A DNA stretch of 64,000 bases from Chelonoidis abingdonii. Taxonomy: Eukaryota > Chordata > Testudines > Testudinidae. Below, one piece after another: positions 26,400 to 37,482 of the stretch; within the stretch, counting starts at the first letter, position 1, and every line of letters starts with the position of its first letter. Made by a program: the position numbers and the translations under genes. The DNA lies in the NCBI RefSeq assembly GCF_003597395.2, contig NC_133778.1, forward strand, positions 22,175,450-22,239,449, read 5' to 3'. The notes under the pieces are model-generated. The model saw only the letters and a list, made by a program, of their open reading frames with translations, did no database searches and had not been told where the DNA came from.

Positions 26400-28970
26400 A
26401 ATGGATGCAGTATGTAACTGGTCTAAGTGTGTGTGTACCACTGTTTTGTAAAGCTCTGGTAATCTCTTGCGTCTCTCTAGCTTTAGGGTTTCATGGGCCC
26501 AAGTAGACTAAAACTCTCCATAATCGGCATCGTAAGAGTTCTTGTTGCAACTACAATTTTTGGTTGTCTAGGATAATATTATAAATTCCGGGTGCGGGTT
26601 GTTTCCTGGCCCAGGGAGTGTAGGGGGCATTCTTTCCTCTGAGAAAAGAGAAAGCAAGATCTACTGAATCTTTGCTGCCTCTGACTTCATGTTACAGTAG
26701 CTTTATGGGAACTGATATTGCCCAGGGTAAGCCATCCTCAGAGCCTCCAGCTGCTCTGAGTCACTTCTGGCAATATAATCCCTGCAGAGAGAGAGCCTGT
26801 ACTTAGAAAATTTACTGTCTTCTCCTTTGGGAAGGTAATCTTATGATCCAGTGACAGGGATGGCTATGAGGATGAGGGGGGGTGGGGGGACACCTAATAA
26901 TAACTTCAACCATTTCTGAGAGAATGTGTTAGAAGTAATGATCTCACAGACTAATTCTCTTTGCTAAGAAGGAAACAATTGAACCGCATTGTAAAACAAA
27001 GAATTTGGGGTTTTGATGACACAAATCATGTAGAAATGTGGTTCCTGTTTCTAATCATTCGTGACAGTTATATAGGCAACAAAACCTGTTTTTCACAAAG
27101 TAAGCTTTGTTAACCTTTAGCTAGCTGGCGGACATTCAATGCACAATGCAACACATACATATATTTATTCGATTGTCTTATTGGGGGGTGGGAGAGTACA
27201 TGTTCCCTTAATGACCGGCCATGTTATCATCTTTAGTTCTAGATGGGGAGAGAGTGGGGTGAAAACGAATGTTAATGAATCTAGCCAAAATTGAATGCTG
27301 TGCTGATGAAGAACTGTAGTTCAATGGTGTTTGTCCAGTTTGGTTTGTTGCTGTGGGACCTACATCTGGTAGTCTTCACCTGAAGCCTGTTTTCTCATCC
27401 AAAATCATCTTAATGGAGATGGGGAACAGCTACCTGTAAAACGGAGCAGTGGCCCCTTCCCCCACCCCAGTATTTCTTTGCTTTAGATTTGAAAAAGACC
27501 ACGAAACCTTAGCTTATGACAAGTAATCCAGCTCACTCCCGTAATGATATACTACATTATATACTTTCCTAAACTTAATCATTCAATATCTTACTTCCTT
27601 CCCTGCAGGCATGTACCATTATATTTTACACATGGCTTCCAGCTGGTTTTCATTGTGACCTTCAAAACATATTTCAATACTGTGCGATTTAAGACTAGTC
27701 ACTCTGTCTTTTTAAGTCAACTTCCATCGTATTAGCTTTTTGTACGTTTTCTGTCGGTGGTGGCTCATATGTGAAAAGTGAATGTTTGTGTGTGTTTAGA
27801 GTACATGGGACTAAAGCTCTATTTCATACGGCATCTTCGGACAACGTCCCTTCTAAAATTGCTTAGAGTGTAATAGTGCTTTTACAGCTCGAAAATTAAA
27901 TCTATTGGACGGACAGAAAAGTAAGTCGTATGGGTAAGGGGTGAGATAGATTTCTTCAAATTAGATTTGAAAGTAGGTGGAGAAATAGTGAGGCAAGGAG
28001 ACAGGAAGTCCACTCCAGAGGTCAGAAGATGCAGAGAAGGAGGCTCTTAAACAACGTCATCCACCATTGGTGTGTAGGGACAGAAGAGAGCCGTGCTAGA
28101 GGAGCAGGAGGAGAGTGGGGAAAGGAGACCTGTGAGACAAGCATATAGAACAAGTCAGTGGAGAGTTTTAGAAACAAAGGGGGCAAATTTGAACTGAATC
28201 CTTCAGTCATGAGGGGGCCACAGAGATGTCTAAGTAATGGGGAGGCATGGTCATGCTCCTGGGACAGGAAAGAGAGGTGTGTGGGAACACTCTGTATAGT
28301 ACGTGTGCGTCTCTTGCCATCAAGCAGATAACCAGTTTTATTTTGAAAAAATGTGTTTGCTGCATGTGTCTTTCTTCTCTGTACCCTCCCTCCACAGTCC
28401 AGCAGACACTTCATGCATATTCTTCTTTGACCGGTCACCGATTATAACTTGCTACCTGTACATGTATATAGAGTAGACAGACACACATGCACATACCCCA
28501 TCCTTTTAGCTATAAAGAGAATCTGCAGTGATACTTCTATTCTGTGAGCCAGAACAGCATTAACCAAAACTCCCAGACTACATAATGTGGTGTGCAGAAC
28601 ACCCATTAACGTCCATAGGAATTTTGCAGAGAAATCAGAAAAATGGTGACCCTAAATTCTAGAACTGGAAATACAATAAACTTTCCTTTGTGACGGTGTA
28701 GTGTGCAGAATAGTAAATGTAATAATCGAACAGCAGAAATCCACTAGTGCATTTTATGAAGCTTGTCCAAAGGAGTTGTTTACAAAACATGAAGTTTAAT
28801 TCTCACTTAAATAAGAGAAATACAAACTTCTGACTAATTCAAAATAGGTTAATCACCTATGAAATCAGGAGATACAAAACTGTTTGTATTTGGAGGAATT
28901 GCAGTGTGTGTGTTTTTGTCCATATGTATCTGTATTTATACATCCATATAATACCACTACAATTTGCTGT
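26400..28970. other. Intron without gene
   Basis: 27920-28300 looks like a degraded purine-rich interspersed repeat. 27040-27180 is repeat-free. The reading frames show no protein similarity that I recognise. Confidence 0.4.
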
Positions 28971-28973
28971 TAA

Positions 28974-29048
28974 CACCAGTCTAAATTCAGAGTAGTGCCA
29001 CTGAAGTCATTGGGGTTATTGTAGATTTACATTGGTGTAACTGAAAGT
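28974..29048. repeat. Palindromic MITE, 'ttggtgtaact' family
   Basis: ccagtctaaattcagagtag on the left and tagatttacattggtgtaac on the right are inverted around actgaagtcattgggg. Confidence 0.6.
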
Positions 29049-29049
29049 A

Positions 29050-30400
29050 AAATTAAGACTGTTTTTTAAGAAGATATTAATTCAGACAAAACCCGACCTT
29101 TTTCTAATATATTGTACTAAGCAGCCATGGTCAGCATATTCCCTTCTGGGAAGGGTGGGAAGGTTGCTCCATCTCAGAAAGGGTTAAAAAAATTACGCTG
29201 TATTTATCTTTTTTTTGCACAGCCCTCTCTTTGATTTGATTGCTTTGAAGATGCTGTAGGCATCCCTTCATTTCCTTCAAATTAAACCTTTTACTGCTGC
29301 TGATCCTGTATTGTTGGGGTTTTTTCATCATTATGTTTGATTGGAAGTCTTGTAACATTTTTCAGATGGATCACTTCTCATGCTGTTTATTGAATGAAAA
29401 AAAAAATGTCACTTCCAATTCCAACGCGAACAAACGGAGTAACTCATACTCTTTCTGGATGCTTTTGTACCTATAATAGCTGCTGCCCAAGTTGTGATAA
29501 GCAGTATTTATTTCTTGAGGCTTCTAGTATGCAGCTTTCTGAAGTTCATACTGTCAGTTTGTTCATGTAGTTAAATTTCTTGTTATTGACGGCTCTGTGT
29601 TTTAGAATGCCAAGGTACACTACCGTTGGAGACTGTTCAGGAATGGTCTGTGAGAGGACATACACTGGGCCAGATCATTATTATCTAAAAATATGACTGA
29701 AAATCTCTTAGAAACAAATCCATGGACACAATAAAATCTCCAGAGAATAGTCTAATTATTCAGTTAGCTGGAACATTATGCTTATTTTATTGCAGGAGAC
29801 AGCATAACAGAAAACGCAACTTTTCATTTTGGTTTTATCTTTTTTTTTTTTTTTTTCTAACTAGTGCAACTTCTCTGATACCCCCTGTGTTTGTATGTAC
29901 AGAAATGGAACTCTGATCCATTGACATTGACTGTGTTCATTTCCCTGTAGATGGGTCTTGTCAGAATTGAACCAACCTGCATTTCACCAGTGCTGATATC
30001 TGCCTTTTAACTGCGGAGGGCAGCCCTGCCATGGGCAAGGCTAGTGTTTTTATGCCTAATGCAATTAGGATGTTGAAGTACTGTAGTTCTCACTTTTCTG
30101 CTGATGCTCGCATGCCACAGTGGACCACACAAACTTTCTGTTATTTGAAAGTGGTGAAGCGAGAGTGCCAGGAACATTCATTTTAATTGGTCGAAGTTAT
30201 TTAGGCCTTACCAATATTTTATTGCTCAGTGCATTAGAGTTCTCCATCACCAGCAGTTACTGTATCATTACAGATGTGATTTTTGCATCTTCTGGGCTGA
30301 TAGTTGGTATCGTATGGATTTTTAATCTCTGTACAGATTGTCTGTCTGTTCAAACAAACACACACATGAGTGTGTGGGGAGAGTAAAACCAATCTAATTC
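29050..30400. other. Intron without gene
   Basis: Unique sequence with a T-run near 29840-29856. Nothing else can be supported. Confidence 0.4.
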
Positions 30401-30401
30401 A

Positions 30402-30503
30402 GCACCAGATTCTGCCTCCTTGAGTCACAGTGAGTAGTGCCTTAGTTGTCGAGTAGCCCAGCTGATTTCAGTGGGACAACTCATGGAGTAACATGAGTAA
30501 AGG
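30402..30503. repeat. Palindromic MITE, 'gattctgcc' family
   Basis: Left accagattctgcctcc and right tggagtaacatgagtaa flank a gatttcagtggga core; similar to the copy at 1226. Confidence 0.5.
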
Positions 30504-30962
30504 TAACATAATCTTTCCCTAAATGTGAAAGTGTCAATCTCAACTCACTTTTCAGCAATAGTTTAATAGCAGCACATTTCTGTGAGATGTCTTATTACTG
30601 AGACTGCATTACTTTTACAAAATGTGTTACAGTACATTTAGTAGTGTAGTGTGAAGAGTTATGGGAAATAAAATGACATTTGGCCAAATAAATATGCCCA
30701 TGGAAACCTTTTATGAGAGTGGGTCTTTGTCCGGCTAGCTGGAAGAAAAGGGGCATTACCCCTTAAAGGTCTCCCTTACAACAAATGAGAAGAAGGGGAA
30801 AAGTTTACAGGGATGGGCAGGAAGCAGTTGAGGCCAGGTTAGAACAAGAACACTGTGTTGCCTTTCCTGCTGAGCAGAAGAGTGGGGTGTATTTATCCCC
30901 ATGTAGCCTTGTAAAGACCCTCTGGCAGTAGGGGGATTATAATGTTACTATTTTCAGGGGAA

Positions 30963-32622
30963 GTGTGGGACCTTTAATGAAGGGGGGAGACAACCTAGTG
31001 ACAGATGATGTGGAAAAAGCTGATCTACTCAATGCTTTTTTTGCCTTGGTCTTCACTGACCAGGTCAGCTCTCACACTGCTGTCCTGGGCAATACAGTAT
31101 GGGGAGAAGGTGAGCAGCCCTCAGTGGTGAAAGAACAGGTTAAGAATTGTTTAGAAAAGCTGGACATGCGCAAGTCTAGGGGTCCAGATCTAATACACCT
31201 GAGGGTGCTATGGGAATTGGCTGATGTGATTGCAGCACCATCGGCCATTATCTTTGAAAACTCATGGCAATCTAGGGAGATCCCGGATGACTGGAAAAAG
31301 GAAAATATAGTGCCAATCTTTAAAAAAGGGAAGAAGGAGAACCCAGGGAACTACAGACCAGTCAGCCTCACCACAGTTCCTGGAAAAATCATGGAGCAGG
31401 TCCTCAGGGAAACCATTTTGAAACACTTGGAGGAGAGGAAGGTGATTAGGAACAGTCAACATGGATTCACCAAGGGCAAGTCATGCCTGACCAACCTGAT
31501 TGCCTTCTGTGATGAGATAACTGGCTCTGTGGATCTGGGGAAAGCAATGGACATGATATATCTTGACTTTAGCAAAACTTTTGATATGGCCTTCTATAAG
31601 GTGGATAGAAAACTGGCTAGATTGTTGGGCTCAACTAGTAGTGATCAATGGCTCCATATCTAGCTGGTATCAAGTGGAGTGCGCCAAGGGTCTGTCATGG
31701 GGCCGGTTTTGTTCAACAACATTAACGATCTGGATGATGGGATAGATTGCACCCTCAGCAAGTTTGCAGATGACACTAAGCTTGGGAGGGGCGGGGGGAG
31801 AAGTAGATATGCTGGAAGGTAGGAATAGGGTCCAGAGTGACCTAGACAAATTGGAGGATTGGCCCAAAAGAAATCTTATGAGGTTCAACAAGAACAAGTG
31901 CAGAGTCCTGCACTTAGGACGGAAGAATCCCATGCACCACTACAGGCTGGGGAGCAACTTGCTAAGCAGCAGTTCTGCAGAAAAGGACCTGGGGATTACT
32001 GTGGACGAGAAGCTGGATACGAGTCAGCAGTGTGCCTTTATTGCCAAGAAGGCTTATGGCGTATTGGGCTGCATTAGTAGGAGCATTGCCAGCAGATTGA
32101 GGGAAGTGATTATTCCCCTCTATTCAGCACTGGTGAGGCCACATCTGGACTGTTACATCCAGTTTTGGACCCCCCAGTACAGAAAGGATGTGGATGGATT
32201 GGAGAGAGTCCAGTGGAGGGCAACAAAAATGATCAGGGGGCTGAGGCACATGACTTACAAGAAGCGGCTGAGGGAACTGGGCTTGTTTAGTCTGCAGAAG
32301 AGAGAAGGGGAATTTGATAGCAACCTTCAACTACGTGAAGGCAGATGACAGAACAAGGAGCAATGGGGGAGGTCTAGTGGCAGTGGGGAAGGACTTGGTT
32401 GGATATTAGGAAACATTGTTTCACTAGGAGGGTGATGAAGCACTGGAATGGGTAACCTAGGGACATGGTGGAATCTCCATCTTTAGAGGTTTTTAAGATC
32501 AGGCTTGACAAAGCCCTGGCTGGGATGATTTAGTTGGTATTGGTCCTGCTTTGAGCAGGGGGTTGGACTAGATGACCTCCTGAGGTCCCTTCCAACCATA
32601 ATCTTCTGTGATTCTTCTATGT
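30963..32622 (+). mobile_element. 5'-truncated CR1 LINE with partly open reverse transcriptase
   Basis: The CR1 non-LTR retrotransposon reverse transcriptase is read from 30965: GPDLIHLRVLWEL, DDWKKENIVPIFKKG, NYRPVSLTTVPGKIME, NSQHGFTKGKSCLTNL and YLDFSKTFD are family blocks, and the catalytic FADD is at 31763-31774. A stop (TAG) lies at 31661-31663, the frame shifts in a G-rich run at about 31785-31798, and again near 32312, so it is dead. The endonuclease half is missing. The 3' end carries the CR1 signature ggttggactagatgacctcc and an attcttctatg tail. It lies in the sense orientation of the SATB2 intron. One stop in about 700 nt of RT suggests a moderately young insertion. Confidence 0.95.
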
Positions 32623-32625
32623 AGG

Positions 32626-33180
32626 CGTATATTTGGTGGATGTCCAGTGCAGGTACTCAGTATGGAAGGGATACAGTTATCTGATAAAATGGATTGGAAA
32701 AGGATTTAAAGGAAATCATCCTTTATGGGAGTTGAGCAGGGGAGCTTGGGACTCCTATGTCTTGTCAGTGGGGAGCTTACCCCACTTCCTTCTCCTGGTC
32801 CCTTTAAGGGGGGCTGAGGAAGAGGGTTTAGGGCACCTACATCTTGAAAAGCAGGGAACCCTCTCCTTCCTGCATTGTACAATTTGTTGCTGAGTACTCC
32901 CAGATATTATACATGAATAAAGTTGTAGCCTAATTAAACCATATCCTGTCTTTCTTCTGGCATGGATGGACAACGAATAAAGGTCACTTTGATGCAGATA
33001 CCTTAATATTTGTTTTCCTGTGTGCTCAATTTGGCAATCCACAATGGAGCCATCTCTTCCAGTATTAGTTTGAATTAGCAAGGCTCTGCTCAGTGTGTGT
33101 GTGTATGTGTTATATCTTGGCTTTGTCGGGGAGAATAGCTCTTTATATAAAATTCAGTCTGAGCCCTCAACAAATTTCTA
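32626..33180. other. Intron, unassigned; possible LTR remnant
   Basis: Contains an AATAAA at 32916-32921 followed by gttgtagcctaattaaacc, which resembles the end of a retroelement LTR. No matching second LTR or coding part was found, so the call is weak. Confidence 0.2.
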
Positions 33181-33191
33181 TCATTTTAGTT

Positions 33192-33490
33192 CAGGGGTCA
33201 GCAACCTTTCAGAAGTGATGTGCCGAGTCTTCATTTATAAACTCTAATTTAAGGTTTTGCGTGCCAGTAATACATTTTAACATTTTTAGAAGGTCTCTTT
33301 CTATAAGGCTATAATATATAATTAAACTATTGTTGTATGTAAAGTAAATAAGGTTTTGAAAATGTTTAAGAAGCTTATTTAAAATGCAGAGCTCCCTGGA
33401 TTGGAGGCCAGAACCAGAGCAGTGTGAGTGCCACTGAAAATCAGCTCGTGTGCTGCCTTCGGCACGTGTGCCACAGGTTGCCTACCCCTG
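33192..33490 (-). mobile_element. hAT-type MITE, family A, copy 2 (299 bp)
   Basis: Ends caggggtcagcaacc and ggttgcctacccctg are terminal inverted repeats. An exact 8-bp duplication ttttagtt flanks it at 33184-33191 and 33491-33498. It is the reverse-oriented partner of 22822-23129. Confidence 0.94.
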
Positions 33491-33640
33491 TTTTAGTTCT
33501 TCTAAACAATTTTAATGTAGGGTTGATTTTAACAATAATTTACATGCAAGATGTTTGAATATTTAAAGCAAAGACTTGAAGGATACTTTTCAAGTGGGGA
33601 AACAAGATTTCCTCCTTTTTTTAATGAAATACCAGGGCCG

Positions 33641-34189
33641 TATTGATTTTGTTAGCTTGGTAGCTTTGAGTTCTTATCAGTCTTTCCCTGCATTCTGAAG
33701 AAACCTCTGGACAAAGGCAGCCTTCAATCCTGTGGGATTTTTTTTTGTGTGCCAGTAATATCTGCTTTATGGACTTTGCGTTAAAGAAAGCATCGGTAAC
33801 TCCGATATAGTTCTAACAATTCAGTGGAAGTTTCACTTGAGGTAATGGCTGAGTAAGGCCCTTTCTGAGTGATTATAAATGACTGTTAGGATTCTGTAGG
33901 AATCATAGATGCTTTCTTTAAACCTGCCTCCAAAAAGTAGATGATATAATAGTAGAGAAACCCTTTAGAGGGTCAAAGACCAAAGAAGTGAAGAAGTGAG
34001 CTGTAGCTCACGAAAGCTCATGCTGAAATAAATTTGTTAGTCTCTAAGGTGCCACAAGTACTCTGTTCTTTTTGCGGATACAGACTAACACGGCTGCTAC
34101 TCTGAAACCTGTGTTTGTCCAGAGGCTTCCTTAGAATGCAGGAAAATTAATTATTTGAACTCAAGGCTACTAAGTTAATAAAATGAATA
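33641..34189. repeat. Imperfect 76-bp inverted repeat with about 400-bp loop
   Basis: The arm 33641-33716 (tattgattttgttagc... cctctggacaaa) matches the reverse complement of 34114-34189 along its full 76 bases without gaps, at roughly three-quarters identity by eye. The loop contains the SINE-like copy 33983-34108. No clear target duplication is seen, so it may be an old large MITE or an inverted duplication. Confidence 0.7.
33983..34108 (-). repeat. Turtle-type SINE-like element, related subfamily
   Basis: Reads gaagtgagctgtagctcacg, aataaatttgttagtctc, aaggtgccacaagtactc and actaacacggctgctactc, ending ctgaaacc. It shares the ttagtct...aaggtgccaca...agactaa..cggctac framework with 39504-39756 but belongs to a different subfamily. 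Confidence 0.75.
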
Positions 34190-34278
34190 CAGACATAGTG
34201 CAGTGAAACCTGTTCAAAGGACACCCTTCATAAGGCAGATTCTTATCTTCAGAGACTTTCCCAAAGTATCCCCTAACT

Positions 34279-34905
34279 CAGTGGTTCTCAAACTTTTTTT
34301 TTCCACAGGCCACTTGAAAATTGCTGAGGGTCTCAGCAGACCACTTAATGATCTTTCCAAATGTTGTTTGTACCATTAGCTAAGTATTGTAAAGAGCTTT
34401 GGATAAAAGCGCTATATAAAAAAACCTTAATAATAATTAACATTTTTTTGTTCTACAAATAAAAGCACACAACTCATATTTTAATATCAGTAGTCTTACC
34501 TTTCTAATGCACTGGATGTGCCCTCTCTACCCCACTGCAGCAGCCCTGATGAGGCTGGGAAGGAGGGCCGTCTCTTCCCAGCAGTGCAGCCCTGGAGCTG
34601 GGGAAAGTCACCTCTTTCTCTGGCCGCCGCAGCCCTGCTTGTCCCAAATTTCTCCCACCCCTCTTCTCACCCCACTGCCCCCTCTCACCTACCTACCCCC
34701 TATTTTCCCGAAGGCCACCACCTCACCTTACATGTGCGTCTTCTCTAGGGTCCAGGCACCTAATTAGGGGAGCCACCTGTGCAGCGGCATTAATTAGGTA
34801 GGTGACCCCTACTCTCTTGTGTGTGGCCACCAGGTGTGCACCTTAGAGGGAACTATCTGCAAACCACCTGAATGGAGCTTGCGGACCACAGTTTGAGAAC
34901 TTCTG
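34279..34905. mobile_element. hAT-type non-autonomous element (627 bp)
   Basis: Ends cagtggttctcaaac and gtttgagaacttctg are terminal inverted repeats of Charlie-like type. The flanks ccctaact (34271) and ccctagcc (34906) are a decayed 8-bp duplication. Inside, gagctttggataaaagcgc at 34396 looks like the tail of another SINE or LINE, so the element may be composite. The frames at 34507-34767 fall inside it and are not genes. Confidence 0.85.
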
Positions 34906-34941
34906 CCCTAGCCATTCTGGTTACAACACTACCCCTCCTTC

Positions 34942-35280
34942 CATAGGCACCAACTTCCACTGTTCCCGGTGGGTGCTTGACCTCGCCCCTGCACCACCCT
35001 CACCCTGCCCTCATTCTACCCCTTCCTGCCTCATTCCACCCCCTTCCCCCAAGTCTCTGCCCCTGCCCCACCTCTTTGCCACCTCCTCCCCTGAGCGTGC
35101 CACGTCCCCACTCCCTCCTGGAAAGTCCTGAGTGCTGCCAAACGGCTGTTTGGCAGCGGGAAATGCAGGGGGGTAGGCAGAAGAGCAGTGAGGCGGCACA
35201 CTCGGGAGGGGGACGGGGAGAGCTTGGCTGCCGTTGGGTGCAGAGCATGCCCCGGAGCACCCACGGAGTTGGCGCCTATG
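34942..35280. mobile_element. GC-rich hAT-type MITE (339 bp)
   Basis: Ends cataggcaccaactt and agttggcgcctatg are inverted. The flanks cctccttc (34934) and cctccttt (35281) match at 7 of 8. The high C content leaves long stop-free frames on both strands (34977-35318 and opposite), which are not genes. Confidence 0.85.
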
Positions 35281-35351
35281 CCTCCTTTACTACAAGGCCA
35301 TCTCTTTTAAGCAGCTGAAGTTTGTCTGTCCCTTGAGTGATTGTTTAAGAC

Positions 35352-35704
35352 AGTGATACTCAGACCTCAGTGGTTCAGGAGCCAAATTAGCGATCATTAT
35401 TACCTCAAAGAGTCACAGTAGAGTGAATTCACTGTTTCATTCTCTCTCTCTCTCTCTCTGTATATATATCCATGTGGAGCTATCGATATAAAAATATAAA
35501 ATTCTCACTGCAAAATGACTGACCAAGTATTATTAACCATCTGTAGTTGATAAAATAATAACATAGTAAAAGCATCCTGATTGGTTAATAACTTAGACTG
35601 GTTAATAATGAAATCAGTGTTTTAATATCATGTGCTACAAAGAGCCGCAGGAGATCCATTAAAGCATCACTTGCGGCTCATGAGCCTCAGTCTGAGCATC
35701 TCTG
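35352..35704. mobile_element. hAT-type MITE (353 bp)
   Basis: Ends cagtgatactcagacctcag and ctcagtctgagcatctctg are inverted. The flanks gtttaaga (35344) and ggttaaga (35705) match at 7 of 8. A (TC)n-(TA)n microsatellite sits at 35441-35468 inside it. Confidence 0.85.
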
Positions 35705-35874
35705 GGTTAAGACAAGTTTCACTACATTTAAAAAAGGAAAATACTGCCACGTCTATCTGAAAAATTTCATTATATAAGTCTTTGTCTAAAAGCAGTTCTC
35801 ATAGGTTTTAAACCAAATCATATTGTTTGTTATGCGATAGCATGTAAACCAAGATCAGATACCCTTGTGATAGG

Positions 35875-36045
35875 CACTGTACAAACATACTGAGAGACAG
35901 TCCCTGTCCCAGAGATACAAAGGGGTGAAGTGACTTGCCCAAGGTCACACAGACCATCTGTGGCAGAGGTATCTGCTTGGGATAGAACCAAGCTATCCTA
36001 AATCCCAGTTGACTCCCATGTCCACTGGTCTACAGTATCCCCCAA
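35875..36045 (-). repeat. MIR-like SINE
   Basis: Order aggcactgtacaaacat, gtgaagtgacttgcccaagg, gatagaacc, cactggtctacagtatc: a minus-strand amniote SINE ending only 270 bp before the terminal SATB2 exon. Confidence 0.7.
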
Positions 36046-36314
36046 CTTAATATCTAGCTCTGACCATTTTACTTGGCCTTTCATATTTTGTCCTTCTGAA
36101 TCTGCATTTACGGTGCAGCTGCTTTGTGGAGAAGAAAGGGATTGGAGAATAAAAATTCACAAGTACATCTGTGTACTAAAGGGTGAAATAAAACCTTGTC
36201 TAAATTCTGTCCAACTGCTGTATATCTCAAATGCCCTTTTTAAACAGAGGGCTGGCCACATTTTCGAATTGTGCAGAAAGTACATTGAATATGTGTATAT
36301 GTTTAATTATATAG

Positions 36315-36770
<456 letters not shown>

Positions 36771-36856
36771 TGTGAGCCCATGATACAGAAAGCAATACAT
36801 CGATCCAAGGATTTTCTGTTTGTTTTTATTGATTTGTTTTTTCCTCTTTTTGCATT

Positions 36857-36881
36857 TGTTGTTGTTGTTGTTGTTGTTGTT
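36857..36881 (+). repeat. (GTT)n microsatellite in SATB2 3' UTR
   Basis: About eight TTG/GTT units in a row, roughly 90 nt after the stop codon. Confidence 0.9.
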
Positions 36882-37104
36882 TCTGTTGCACACGATCTGT
36901 GTGAAAACTGAATGAATTCAGCATTGTCCAATTAAAACATCGCCTTGACACAGACACTTGAGTGTTACACTTTTATGTTTGACTGAGATAATAGTTGTAA
37001 TCACATAGGATTATGCCTGTTTTAATCTTGCACTTATGAAAGGGACATCTAGCAAGTAAACAGGAAGAAAAAAACCTATGAAATCAATGAAGGAAAATTT
37101 ACAG

Positions 37105-37108
<4 letters not shown>

Positions 37109-37172
<64 letters not shown>
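37109..37172 (+). repeat. (TG)n microsatellite in SATB2 3' UTR
   Basis: About 32 TG units with one GC interruption near 37138, followed at once by acacacat, which can fold back on the GT tract in RNA. Likely length-polymorphic. Confidence 0.95.
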
Positions 37173-37174
<2 letters not shown>

Positions 37175-37237
37175 ACACATAAAATTTTATATATATAAAA
37201 ATTGCATGGGACAGAACTTTACAATCCGAAAGTATAG

Positions 37238-37245
37238 ACTGTGAA
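37238..37245 (+). promoter_or_regulatory. miR-27 seed match (8-mer) in SATB2 3' UTR
   Basis: ACTGTGAA is the complement of miR-27 nucleotides 2-8 followed by A. miR-27a is reported to repress SATB2 in mammalian osteoblasts as part of the miR-23a/27a/24-2 cluster. The site is a sequence match only. Confidence 0.45.
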
Positions 37246-37474
37246 ATGAGTTCTTTAAAGATGAAACTTGTTTATGTATTAAAACCACTTCACTATGAGT
37301 TGCTTTGGCTTTTTGATAACTGCCGCCTGCTCTCAGGGTGTGGTGACTATTTTTGAATTCCTATTTATTTTCTACGTTTATCCCTGATTTTTTTTTTTTA
37401 TTGTTATTATATGGCTTCCTATCTGGCAACTTGATGGGTAATTTTTGAGGTATGTATTTAAAGACATAAATCAA

Positions 37475-37482
37475 CACTGCCA
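37475..37482 (+). promoter_or_regulatory. miR-34/449 seed match (8-mer) in SATB2 3' UTR
   Basis: CACTGCCA is a full 8-mer match for the miR-34/449 seed. miR-34b/c is reported to target SATB2 in mammalian osteoblasts. A second copy of the same 8-mer is at 39092. Confidence 0.5.

Noticed and set aside
32626..33000. Possible LTR of an endogenous retroelement with AATAAA at 32916
   Set aside because: No second LTR, primer-binding site or pol-type coding sequence nearby; kept only as a low-confidence remark.
34977..35318. Overlapping Pro/Ser-rich frames on both strands
   Set aside because: They lie within or just across the GC-rich hAT MITE at 34942-35280; composition alone explains the lack of stops.
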